A stretch of 64,000 nt of DNA from Prado023 sp963700395. Its GTDB lineage: Bacteria > Actinomycetota > Actinomycetes > S36-B12 > CAIYMF01. The position numbers and the translations under genes are program-made. Under the pieces are notes generated by a model. That model ran no database searches and was not told where the DNA came from. It saw nothing but the letters and a program-made list of their open reading frames with translations. Position 1 is the first letter of the stretch. Each line of letters opens with the position of its first letter. The DNA lies in NCBI GenBank assembly GCA_963700395.1, contig CAVOXI010000001.1, positions 496,001 through 560,000 on the forward strand, read 5' to 3'. Positions 57,668-64,000 of the stretch are shown one piece after another.

Positions 57668-57834
57668 CGCGCGCCTCCATGCTGTTGTGGGGATCCTGTT
57701 GTGGGAACGACAGTTGTGTAGCGGCGACGATTCTACCGGTGGGTGCGTGCCCCGACGTCCGCCCGTGCTGCGAGGCTTCCGCGGTGCTCTGCCTCGTCAT
57801 CAGGGCCGGGTCGGCGCATGCGAGGATTCCGCGG

Positions 57835-58386
57835 GTGGAGAGGCGGACGTTCCTGGCCCTGGGCATTGCGTCCGCAGCCATCGGCGTGACGGGGTGCACG
57901 CGCGGTCCCGCCGAGCCCGGGCCGGCAAGTGCGCCTCCCGCTCCCAACGCCCCCGCTGACCCGGATGCCCGGCTGCGCGACGACGTCGCCGCATCGGAGG
58001 TGGCGTTGATCGCCTCCTACCGGTTGGCGATCCGCGAGAATCCCGGCACTCGCGGCGGACCTTGAACCCTTCCTCGCCCACCACGAGCTCCACCTCGCGC
58101 GGGTTGCGCCCACGGCGCGTACGGCAGATCCTTCCGGATCCACTGGCGCGATCCCGGATGCAGCCGGGGGGGATGGAGCGGGCGGAGCGAGGGGCCCGAC
58201 GCGTCCATCGCGGACGTGCTCGCTGCGCTGGGCGCAGCGGAGTCGGAGGCCCACGCCCAGCGCGCCACCGCCTGCGACGGCGCGACGGATCCGACGCTGG
58301 CACGTGACCTGTGCCTGATCGCAGCGAGTGAGGCCCAGCACGCTGCCGTTCTGGACGGCCTGGCCGCCGCGGAGGCGAGGTCGTGA
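57835..58386 (+). CDS. Exported ferritin-like DUF4439 lipoprotein, apparent frameshifts
   Basis: Begins VERRTFLALGIASAAIG with twin arginines and a VTGC lipobox, so it is probably a Tat-exported lipoprotein. A Pro/Ala spacer (ASAPPAPNAPADPD) precedes a helical ferritin-like domain: LRDDVAASEVALIASYRLAI, then out of frame LAHHELHLARV, AESEAHAQRATACDGATDP and LCLIAASEAQHAAVLDGLAA. Breaks lie near 58043 (one extra C) and in a G-rich stretch about 58165-58195 with a 7-G run. GTG 57835 is chosen from the signal sequence. It ends at TGA 58386, overlapping the next gene as GTGA. Family moderately sure; a metal or redox role is only inferred from the fold. Confidence 0.68.
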
Positions 58387-58799
58387 GCGGCGACTCCCCC
58401 TACCTCGACTCCCTGCAGGCCGCCCTGGCCGGTGAGCACGCGGCCGTCTGGGCGAGCGGCCGCGCGGCCGGCGAGCTGGGCGGTCCTCGACGTGACGCGG
58501 CCCGTCGGGAGCTGGACGCGCACCGCCGGTCGCGAGACGAGCTGCGCCAACTGGTGGTGGCGCTCGGTGCCGAGCCGGTCGAGGCAGCTGTTGCCTACGT
58601 CGAGCCGTTCCCGGTCCAGGGGGCGTCCGCTGGGCGGCGGCTGATGGCCCACGTGAATGCCGCACTGGCGGCCACCTACGCCGACGTGGCGGCCGCAAGC
58701 CAGCCCGCCGCACGTGGCGACGCGGTAGCGGGGTCCAGCGCCGCCGCCGTCCGCGCGATCGGATGGGGCGCCCAGCCGCAGGCCTTCCCCGGCGCCTGA
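58383..58799 (+). CDS. Ferritin-like DUF4439 protein
   Basis: 138-aa all-helical protein: YLDSLQAALAGEHAAVWASG, ELDAHRRSRDELRQLVVALG, VAYVEPFPVQGAS (the family's YxxPxPV turn), NAALAATYADVAAA, and AIGWGAQPQAFPGA at the end. This is the DUF4439 ferritin-like domain commonly encoded after rimP in actinobacteria. Conserved Glu and His residues (GEHAAVW, DAHRRSRDEL) could bind metal. Its GTG overlaps the lipoprotein stop, so the two similar proteins, one exported and one lacking a signal, are coupled. Function unknown. Confidence 0.82.
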   Translation: MSGDSPYLDSLQAALAGEHAAVWASGRAAGELGGPRRDAARRELDAHRRSRDELRQLVVALGAEPVEAAVAYVEPFPVQGASAGRRLMAHVNAALAATYADVAAASQPAARGDAVAGSSAAAVRAIGWGAQPQAFPGA

Positions 58800-58845
58800 G
58801 TGACTGCGGTTCGGCGCCGCGTGGCGAGCCCGCCGCGGCGGTCCT

Positions 58846-58915
58846 AGCCCGCGCGAACTCGGGTTGACGTTGCTGCTCTTGGAGCAACTTCACACCCAAG
58901 TTCGCGTGGCGGGCT
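58846..58915. repeat. Multi-stem inverted-repeat element B between convergent DUF4439 and zapE
   Basis: Outer AGCCCGC/GCGGGCT, middle GCGAACTCGGGT (58853-58864)/ACCCAAGTTCGC (58894-58905) with one mismatch, an internal loop, then inner GTTGCT (58869-58874)/AGCAAC (58883-58888) around GCTCTTGG. Organisation and core sequence match element A at 50728-50791. It also lies between convergent genes, consistent with a bidirectional terminator or repetitive extragenic palindrome. Confidence 0.72.
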
Positions 58916-58946
58916 CAGCTGTGGGCGGCCTCGACCGGAGGTGGCT

Positions 58947-59954
58947 TCACTCCGCGAGGCCGGCGCCCTCCCGGGCCAGGGCGACCAGGCGTGAGACCGC
59001 GCGGAAGTACTTCTTGCGGTACCCGCCCCGGAGCATGTCCGCGCCGAACACCTGGTCCAGCGGCACGCCGGAGGCGACCACCGGGATGTCCCTGTCGTAG
59101 AGGCGGTCCGCGAGCACCACGAGCCGGAGGGCCGCGGCCTGGTCGCTCAGCTGGTGGACGTTGGTGAGGTGGACGCGGTCGACCCCGTCCAGCAGCGCTC
59201 CGTACCGCGAGGGATGCACGCGCGACAGGTGGTCCATCAGTTCGGGGAAGGAATCGACCCAGCCGTCGCCGGCCGCCGCCAGGACGGCGTCCTCCGCGAT
59301 CGGCGGCGGCGCCTCGGGCAGCCCGCGGTGCCGGTAGTCCTCACCGTCGATCCGGTAGACGTCGAAGTGCGCGGACAGGCCCTGGATCTCTCGCAGGAAG
59401 TCGTCGGCGGCGAACCGTCCCTCACCGAGACGGTCCGGCAGGGTGTTGGACGTGGCAGCCAGGCGGACACCGGCATCCACGAGCCGGTTGAGCAGCGTGG
59501 ACATCAGCACGGTGTCCCCCGGGTCGTCGAGCTCGAACTCGTCGATGCAGACCAGGCGGTGACCCGACAGCGCCTCGACGGTGGAGTTGAACCCGAGGGC
59601 ACCGACGAGATGCGTGTACTCGACGAACGTCCCGAACGCCCTGGGCGCCGGGGCGTCGTGCCAGAGTGAGGCCAGGAGGTGGGTCTTGCCGACCCCGAAG
59701 CCGCCGTCGAGGTAGATGCCCGCACGCCCCTCGGGCGGTGCGGGCCGGCGGAACCACGACCGGGTGCTCGGCACCGGCGCGCTCAGCTGCGTGGCGAACG
59801 CGTGCAGGCCGGCGACCGCGGCCGACTGGGTCGGCTGGGCGGGATCGGGCACGTACGTCGCGAACGACTCAGCGGCGAACCGCGGCGGCGGGACGAGCTC
59901 GGAGATCAGGCGACCGGCCTCCACATGGGGGACGCGGTCGACCAGTCGGGGCAT
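58947..59954 (-). CDS. zapE: Cell division protein ZapE (AFG1-like ATPase)
   Basis: AFG1/ZapE-type P-loop ATPase associated in E. coli with the Z-ring. Walker A GGFGVGKTHLLASLWH, Walker B LVCIDEFELDDPGDTVLM, sensor region LAATSNTLPDRLGEGRFA, and LREIQGLSAHFDVYRIDGED. 335 aa. ATG at 59954 gives MPRLVDRVPHVEAGRLI, where the family begins; 42 codons upstream in the same frame are spurious. Divergent from ligC by 73 bases. Confidence 0.9.
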   Translation of the reverse strand: MPRLVDRVPHVEAGRLISELVPPPRFAAESFATYVPDPAQPTQSAAVAGLHAFATQLSAPVPSTRSWFRRPAPPEGRAGIYLDGGFGVGKTHLLASLWHDAPAPRAFGTFVEYTHLVGALGFNSTVEALSGHRLVCIDEFELDDPGDTVLMSTLLNRLVDAGVRLAATSNTLPDRLGEGRFAADDFLREIQGLSAHFDVYRIDGEDYRHRGLPEAPPPIAEDAVLAAAGDGWVDSFPELMDHLSRVHPSRYGALLDGVDRVHLTNVHQLSDQAAALRLVVLADRLYDRDIPVVASGVPLDQVFGADMLRGGYRKKYFRAVSRLVALAREGAGLAE

Positions 59955-60027
59955 GGTGGAAGCCTGCCAGACCCCATGATTGATCCGTGACCCCAGATGC
60001 CCCTGACCCCACTGCCCCACGCCACGG

Positions 60028-61134
60028 GTGCGCCGGTTCACCGTCCCCCCGCCGATCGAGCCCATGCTGGCCAAGCCCATCGCGGGGCTCCCGGCCTCCT
60101 CCGAGGGGCTGGCGTTCCAGCCGAAGTGGGACGGGTTCCGGGTGATCGTCTACCGGCGCGCCGACGACGTCGTGATCCAGGGCCGGATGCGGGCTGCGGA
60201 CGCGGCCGCCACCGGCTCCTGGGACCTGTCGTATGCGTTCCCCGAGATGGTGGCGCGGATCCGGGAGATGCGGTGCCAGGACGTGGTGCTCGACGGCGAG
60301 CTGGTGGTCATCCGCGACGGCCGACTGGCCTTCGACGCCCTCCAGGGTCGCCTGCGTCCCCGCAAGGAGGAGGGCGGATGGAAGATCGCGCAGCTGGCAG
60401 CCGACTTCCCGACCTCGTTCGTCGCGTTCGACATCCTGGGCATCGACGGCCGCGACCTGCGGGGAGCGCCCTTCGGCGAGCGGCGGGTTGCACTCCAGGA
60501 CGCCCTCGCCGGTGAGGATGCCCCGCTGCATCTCACCCCGCAGACCACCGACCTCGAGGTTGCGGCCCGGTGGTTCGAGGAGCTCCCCGGTGCGGGACTC
60601 GACGGACTGATCGCCCGACCCCTGGACGGGGTGTACGCGCCCGGCAAGCGCACGCTCTTCAAGATCAAGCCGTCGCACACCGTCGACGTGGTGTGCGCCG
60701 GTTGGCGGCCCTACGTCAAGCCCGGACCGGATGGGGGTGAGGTCGTCGGCTCCGTCCTGATCGGGGTCTACGACCAGGCGGGCGTCCTGCAGATGATCGG
60801 CGCGATGTCGGCATTCCCGATGGCCCAGCGGGTCGAGCTCGCGGCGCGTTTCGCCGACCTCGCCGCCGGGCCCGACCACCCATGGTTCGTACCGGAGGGC
60901 CGGGCGCCGGGAATGCCCAGCCGCTGGTCGTCGGGACGCAGCAGCGAGTGGAACGCGCTACGGCCCGAGCTCGTCGCCGAGGTCTCCTACAACCAGTTCG
61001 ACTCCGGACGGCTTCGTCACCTCGCGTCCCTGGTCCGCTGGCGACCGGACAAGGCCCCCGAGGAGTGCACCATCGACGGGCTGGTGTCACCCGAGCCGCT
61101 GGACATCGACAGCGTCCTCACCGCTGCCGTCTGA
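60028..61134 (+). CDS. ligC: ATP-dependent DNA ligase, LigC type
   Basis: Nick-sealing ligase of 368 aa. Nucleotidyltransferase motif I with the adenylated lysine in FQPKWDGFRVIVYRR, motif III VLDGELVVIRDG, motif IIIa TSFVAFDILGIDG, motif IV LDGLIARPL and motif V RTLFKIKPSHTVDVV, followed by an OB-fold domain (GSVLIGVYDQAGVLQMIG, NQFDSGRLRHLASLVRW). No nuclease or polymerase domain, so LigC rather than LigD. GTG start at 60028. The neighbouring PolDom gene is its usual partner; in mycobacteria LigC and Prim-PolC act together in excision repair. Confidence 0.93.
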   Translation: MRRFTVPPPIEPMLAKPIAGLPASSEGLAFQPKWDGFRVIVYRRADDVVIQGRMRAADAAATGSWDLSYAFPEMVARIREMRCQDVVLDGELVVIRDGRLAFDALQGRLRPRKEEGGWKIAQLAADFPTSFVAFDILGIDGRDLRGAPFGERRVALQDALAGEDAPLHLTPQTTDLEVAARWFEELPGAGLDGLIARPLDGVYAPGKRTLFKIKPSHTVDVVCAGWRPYVKPGPDGGEVVGSVLIGVYDQAGVLQMIGAMSAFPMAQRVELAARFADLAAGPDHPWFVPEGRAPGMPSRWSSGRSSEWNALRPELVAEVSYNQFDSGRLRHLASLVRWRPDKAPEECTIDGLVSPEPLDIDSVLTAAV

Positions 61135-61336
61135 TCCCGTCCGAGGGCTGCCCGGCAGGTCGACGCGAGACCGGACAAGGGCGGCCAGCCCCCGTGTCCG
61201 ATCCGACCGATCTGACCGTTCTGATGCAACTCCCCCGGTACACTGGTGACGACGCCCGCCCTCCACCGGCGTGCCTGCCGCTGCATCTGCCAGGCCCGGG
61301 GAACCATGGTGGGACGTCCCGTCAACGAGGGGAATC

Positions 61337-61696
61337 ATGCGCATCCCATTCATCCATGCACCCGGCACAGTGGGCCGCGAGGACCGCCTGGTCAGGGCGT
61401 GCATCGCCCTGAGCCTCCTGCTCCTGACGGGCTTCGCCGCCTTCGCCTCCGGTCAGCTGTCCCTGATCAGCATCGCCTTCCTGGTCCTCGGCGCCTACTT
61501 CTCGGCGACTGCAGTCCTGGGCCGCGACCCGTTCTATGCCCACTTCGCGATGGACACCCGCTCGGATGCGGAGCTGGCGACACGGTCGCACGGGCACGAG
61601 TCCGTGCTGGATGGGTCCACCCGGTGGGTTGACCTGCGCGAGTCGACGCCGGAGACACCCAACGAGGCCACGGGCACCTCCCTGCTCGGCAACTGA
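61337..61696 (+). CDS. DUF2892-like membrane protein
   Basis: 119 aa. The pattern GREDRLVRACIALSLLLLTG, QLSLISIAFLVLGAYFSATA and VLGRDPFYAHFAM matches the DUF2892 two-helix fold (GxxDRxxR, then helices). The cysteine found in many members (GxCPLY) is replaced by DPFY. A polar C-terminal tail of ~45 residues follows. The ATG at 61337 has GAGGGG upstream, which decides the start. Its position between ligC and the polymerase gene may be incidental. The 202-base gap after ligC shows no gene. Confidence 0.7.
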   Translation: MRIPFIHAPGTVGREDRLVRACIALSLLLLTGFAAFASGQLSLISIAFLVLGAYFSATAVLGRDPFYAHFAMDTRSDAELATRSHGHESVLDGSTRWVDLRESTPETPNEATGTSLLGN

Positions 61697-61725
61697 CGCG
61701 CTTCCCCCTGCGCCCTGCGGGGTAC

Positions 61726-62823
61726 TCAGCCCTTGGCGCCGCCCTGCTCATCCGGCTCGGTCGCCCGGGCTCGGCTCGGCTGGACCCGCTTGGGCTCGCC
61801 GGGCATCTTCGGGTAGTCCGGGGGGTAGGGCATGTCGTCGAGGCCCTCGTCGCGCACGTCCCGGTCGTACCACTCGAGAACGGGCGTGAGGTCGTGGGCG
61901 ACGTCATCGATCGCGGCGTGCGGGTCGCCCTGCTCGGCCAGGCGGGGCGGGACCGTGCGCAGCGTGAAGTCCAGCGGCGCGACATCGGGCAGCTCAGCCC
62001 AGGTGACGGGGGCCGACACGGTCGCCTGCGCCACCGCCCGCAGCGACCATGCCGAGCGGATCGTGCGGTCGCGCGCGTTCTGGTTGTAGTCGACGAAGAC
62101 CGTCGTGCCGCGCTCCTCCTTCCACCACCGGGTGGTGACCCGACCCGGCATCCTGCGCTCGAGCTCCCGGCCGATCGCGATGGCCGCGTGGCGCATCTCG
62201 GTGAAGGTCCACCTCGGCTGGATCCGGACGTAGATGTGGACCCCGCGACCTCCCGATGTCTTCGGGTAGCCGATCCAGCCGAGCTCGTCGAGCAGCCCGC
62301 GCAGCTCGAGGGCCACGGTCACCGAGTCGTCGAAGTCCGTTCCCGGCTGCGGGTCGAGGTCGATGCGCAGCTCGTCGGGATGCTCCACGTCGCCGGAGCG
62401 CACAGGCCAGGGGTGGAAGGTGATCGTGCCCAGCTGCGCCGCCCAGACGATCGTTGCCGGCGTGTGCGGGCAGACCTCGTCGGCGGTGCGTCCGGACGGG
62501 AAGGCGATCCGTGCGGTACGGACCCAGTCGGGCGCCCCGGTCGGCACGCGCTTCTGGTAGAACGCCTCCCCCTTGAAGCCCTCGCGGGTGCTCAGCTTGG
62601 CCCCGGGGACGACTCCCCCCGGCCAGCGCTCCAGAGTGGTCGGCCGGTCGCGCAGCGCACGCAGCATCACGTCGCCGACGGCCGCGTAGTAGTCGATGAC
62701 CTCGAGCTTGGTGATGGGCCCTCCCGGGGCCTCCGGGAAGTACGGCTTGTCCGGGTTGCTCACCCGGATCTCGTGGCCGTCGACCTCACGGACCACCGGT
62801 GCTCCGAACGCGTCCTTCGCCAT
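61726..62823 (-). CDS. LigD-type polymerase domain protein (Prim-PolC-like primase-polymerase)
   Basis: Archaeo-eukaryotic primase-type polymerase of 365 aa, single domain. Blocks: GHEIRVSNPDKPYFPEA, TKLEVIDYYAAVGDVMLRAL, PTTLERWPGGV, FYQKRVPTGAPDWV, catalytic metal motif ELRIDLDPQPGTDFDD, KTSGGRGVHIYVRI, and FVDYNQNARDRTIRSAWSLR. It fills gaps with ribo- or deoxynucleotides in repair. ATG at 62823 is preferred over upstream in-frame codons. A C-terminal basic, Pro-rich tail follows. Convergent to ligC/DUF2892, so LigC and PolC genes face each other. Confidence 0.9.
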   Translation of the reverse strand: MAKDAFGAPVVREVDGHEIRVSNPDKPYFPEAPGGPITKLEVIDYYAAVGDVMLRALRDRPTTLERWPGGVVPGAKLSTREGFKGEAFYQKRVPTGAPDWVRTARIAFPSGRTADEVCPHTPATIVWAAQLGTITFHPWPVRSGDVEHPDELRIDLDPQPGTDFDDSVTVALELRGLLDELGWIGYPKTSGGRGVHIYVRIQPRWTFTEMRHAAIAIGRELERRMPGRVTTRWWKEERGTTVFVDYNQNARDRTIRSAWSLRAVAQATVSAPVTWAELPDVAPLDFTLRTVPPRLAEQGDPHAAIDDVAHDLTPVLEWYDRDVRDEGLDDMPYPPDYPKMPGEPKRVQPSRARATEPDEQGGAKG

Positions 62824-62888
62824 CCGCTGAACGCTAGCGGCCCGACGTCCCACGCGCAGGATCCTGCGGACGCGCCTACCGTTGGGGC

Positions 62889-63329
62889 ATGAGCCACCAC
62901 GTCCCCGCCACCCGTCCCGATGGAACGCCCTACGAGGTCGCGCTCACCGAGGAGGAGTGGGCGGCGCGGCTGACCCCGGAGGAGCGCAAGGTGCTGCGCG
63001 AGGGTGGGACCGAGCGCCCCTTCGCCGGCGAGTACACCGACACCAAGGCGGTCGGGGTCTACTCCTGTCGGGCATGCGGTGCGGAGCTCTTCCGCAGTGA
63101 GACCAAGTTCGACTCGCACTGCGGCTGGCCGTCGTTCTTCTCCCCGTTGGCCGGCGACGCGATCGTGGAGATCGAGGACCGGTCCATGGGCATGAAGCGG
63201 ACCGAGGTGCGCTGTGCCGCCTGCGGCTCCCACCTCGGCCACGTGTTCGCCGGTGAGGGCTACGGCACCCCGACGGACCTGCGCTACTGCATCAACTCGA
63301 TCAGCCTGCGCCTCACGAACGAGGGCTGA
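62889..63329 (+). CDS. msrB: Peptide-methionine (R)-S-oxide reductase
   Basis: Repairs methionine R-sulfoxide in proteins. 146 aa, complete: LTEEEWAARLTPEERKVLRE, zinc Cys pairs CRACGAELF and CAACGSHLGHVF, FDSHCGWPSFF, and the catalytic cysteine in LRYCINSISLRL. Cytosolic (no signal peptide). ATG 62889. Convergent with hemQ, 9 bases between stops. Confidence 0.96.
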   Translation: MSHHVPATRPDGTPYEVALTEEEWAARLTPEERKVLREGGTERPFAGEYTDTKAVGVYSCRACGAELFRSETKFDSHCGWPSFFSPLAGDAIVEIEDRSMGMKRTEVRCAACGSHLGHVFAGEGYGTPTDLRYCINSISLRLTNEG

Positions 63330-63338
63330 CCCCACCCC

Positions 63339-64000
63339 TCAGTTCGGCGCCCGAGCGAGCAGGGCATCAGCGGCATCCACCTCGACACGGTGGCCGGTGT
63401 AGAACGGGACCTCCTCGCGCACGTGCCGCCGGGCCGTCGAGCCGCGCAGGTGCCTCATGAGGTCCACGATCCGGTGCAGCTCGTCGGCCTCGAAGGCCAG
63501 CAGCCACTCGTAGTCACCGAGGGCGAACGCCGCCACCGTGTTGGCCCGCACGTCCGGGTAGTCCCGACCCATCTGCCCGTGCTCCACGAGCATCGCGCGC
63601 CGCTCGGACTCCTCGAGCAGGTACCACTCGTAGGACCGGACGAACGGGTAGACGCACACCCAGTCACGGGCCCGCTCCTCGGCGAGGAACGCCGGGATGT
63701 GCGAGCGGTTGAACTCCGCCGGCCGGTGCAGGGCCATCTGGGACCAGACCGGCTCGAGCCGCTCACCGGCGACCTCAGCGACCGCCCGGTAGGCGGATTG
63801 GAGCGACTCGGCCGACGGGCCGTGCCACCACAGCATCAGGTCGGCATCACCGCGAAGCCCGCCCACGTCGTAGGCGCCGCGCAGGACCACGTCCTGCGTC
63901 GCCGCGCCGGCCACCACGGAGGCCAGGTCACCATGCCCGATCGGTCCGCCCGGCACGAGCCGGTACACCGACCACATGGTGTAGCGGATCTGCTCGTTGA
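63339..64000 (-). CDS. hemQ: Coproheme decarboxylase HemQ (5' end outside window)
   Basis: Chlorite-dismutase-family enzyme that decarboxylates coproheme to haem in the coproporphyrin-dependent pathway of Gram-positive bacteria. The frame runs to the window edge (NEQIRYTMWSVYRL), so the start is further upstream; the internal ATG at 63977 is not the start. Blocks: DLMLWWHGPSAESLQ, PAEFNRSHIPAFL, WVCVYPFVRSYEWYLL, EHGQMGRDYPDVRANTVAAF, and DYEWLLAFEADELHRIVDLM. The YPFVRSYEWY stretch includes the catalytic Tyr region. Confidence 0.93.
   Translation of the reverse strand, partial: NEQIRYTMWSVYRLVPGGPIGHGDLASVVAGAATQDVVLRGAYDVGGLRGDADLMLWWHGPSAESLQSAYRAVAEVAGERLEPVWSQMALHRPAEFNRSHIPAFLAEERARDWVCVYPFVRSYEWYLLEESERRAMLVEHGQMGRDYPDVRANTVAAFALGDYEWLLAFEADELHRIVDLMRHLRGSTARRHVREEVPFYTGHRVEVDAADALLARAPN

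Noticed and set aside
1..64000. CRISPR arrays, tRNA or rRNA genes, insertion sequences, prophage
   Set aside because: No regularly spaced direct repeats, no T-loop/acceptor patterns, no transposase or integrase frames were seen; the only long direct repeats are in-frame protein repeats.

Overview
The window is high-G+C chromosomal DNA from an actinomycete (phylum Actinomycetota). The evidence is the gene order, which follows the conserved actinobacterial blocks: miaB/miaA-recX-recA-DUF3046, clgR-cinA-pgsA-rimO-ftsK-rnj-dapA-thyX, dapB-M16-pnp-rpsO, and ribF-truB-rbfA-DUF503-infB-ylxR-nusA-rimP. GTG starts are frequent, coding is dense, and several genes are actinobacterial types (ClgR-like regulator, HemQ, a LigC/PolDom pair, an LAxTG-sorted surface protein). 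I see no plasmid, phage, insertion sequence, CRISPR array, rRNA or tRNA. The genus cannot be fixed from this sequence alone.

Layout. 1-15.4 kb: the end of a DUF2252 gene; a minus-strand run of helicase, hflX, dapF, miaB-miaA (one continuous frame), recX and recA, with recA preceded by a RecA-NDp/PafBC-type promoter and a LexA box; DUF3046; a plus-strand Lhr-family helicase; clgR. 15.4-25.2 kb: cinA, pgsA, rimO, ftsK, rnj, dapA, a CofE-like gene and thyX, all minus strand. 25.3-36.4 kb is an accessory insertion relative to the usual order: a small membrane protein, gap, a 26-codon membrane ORF, an MFS transporter, a Gly-rich-tail membrane protein, a putative carbohydrate/amino-polyol catabolic cluster (class II aldolase, class III aminotransferase, FGGY kinase, YheT-like hydrolase, HAD phosphatase) and a fructosamine-kinase-like gene. 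36.4-41.9 kb: a TPR-type membrane protein, dapB, M16 peptidase, pnp, rpsO. 42.4-48.1 kb: a giant sortase-anchored repeat protein and a CAP-domain protein. 48.1-58.8 kb: ribF, pepP, truB through rimP, and two ferritin-like DUF4439 genes. 58.9-64 kb: zapE, ligC, a DUF2892 protein, a PolDom primase-polymerase, msrB and the start-truncated hemQ.

How the genes work together: translation and RNA turnover dominate (IF2, NusA, RbfA, TruB, RimP, RimO, S15, PNPase, RNase J, MiaA/B), with lysine/peptidoglycan precursor synthesis (dapF, dapA, dapB) and DNA repair (recA/recX, Lhr, DinG-like helicase, LigC/PolDom).

Data caution: about 28 reading-frame breaks occur, and nearly all are explained by one extra base. 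They hit genes normally essential (ftsK, ribF, dapB) and are densest at 29.3-36.5 kb. Two breaks can be checked against intact repeat copies in the same gene, and both copies are exactly one base too long. Residual insertion-type sequencing error is the simplest reading. Frame-broken genes are therefore annotated over their full reconstructed span. The most interesting non-coding signal is a pair of related, multi-stem inverted-repeat elements (50728-50791 and 58846-58915), each between convergent genes.
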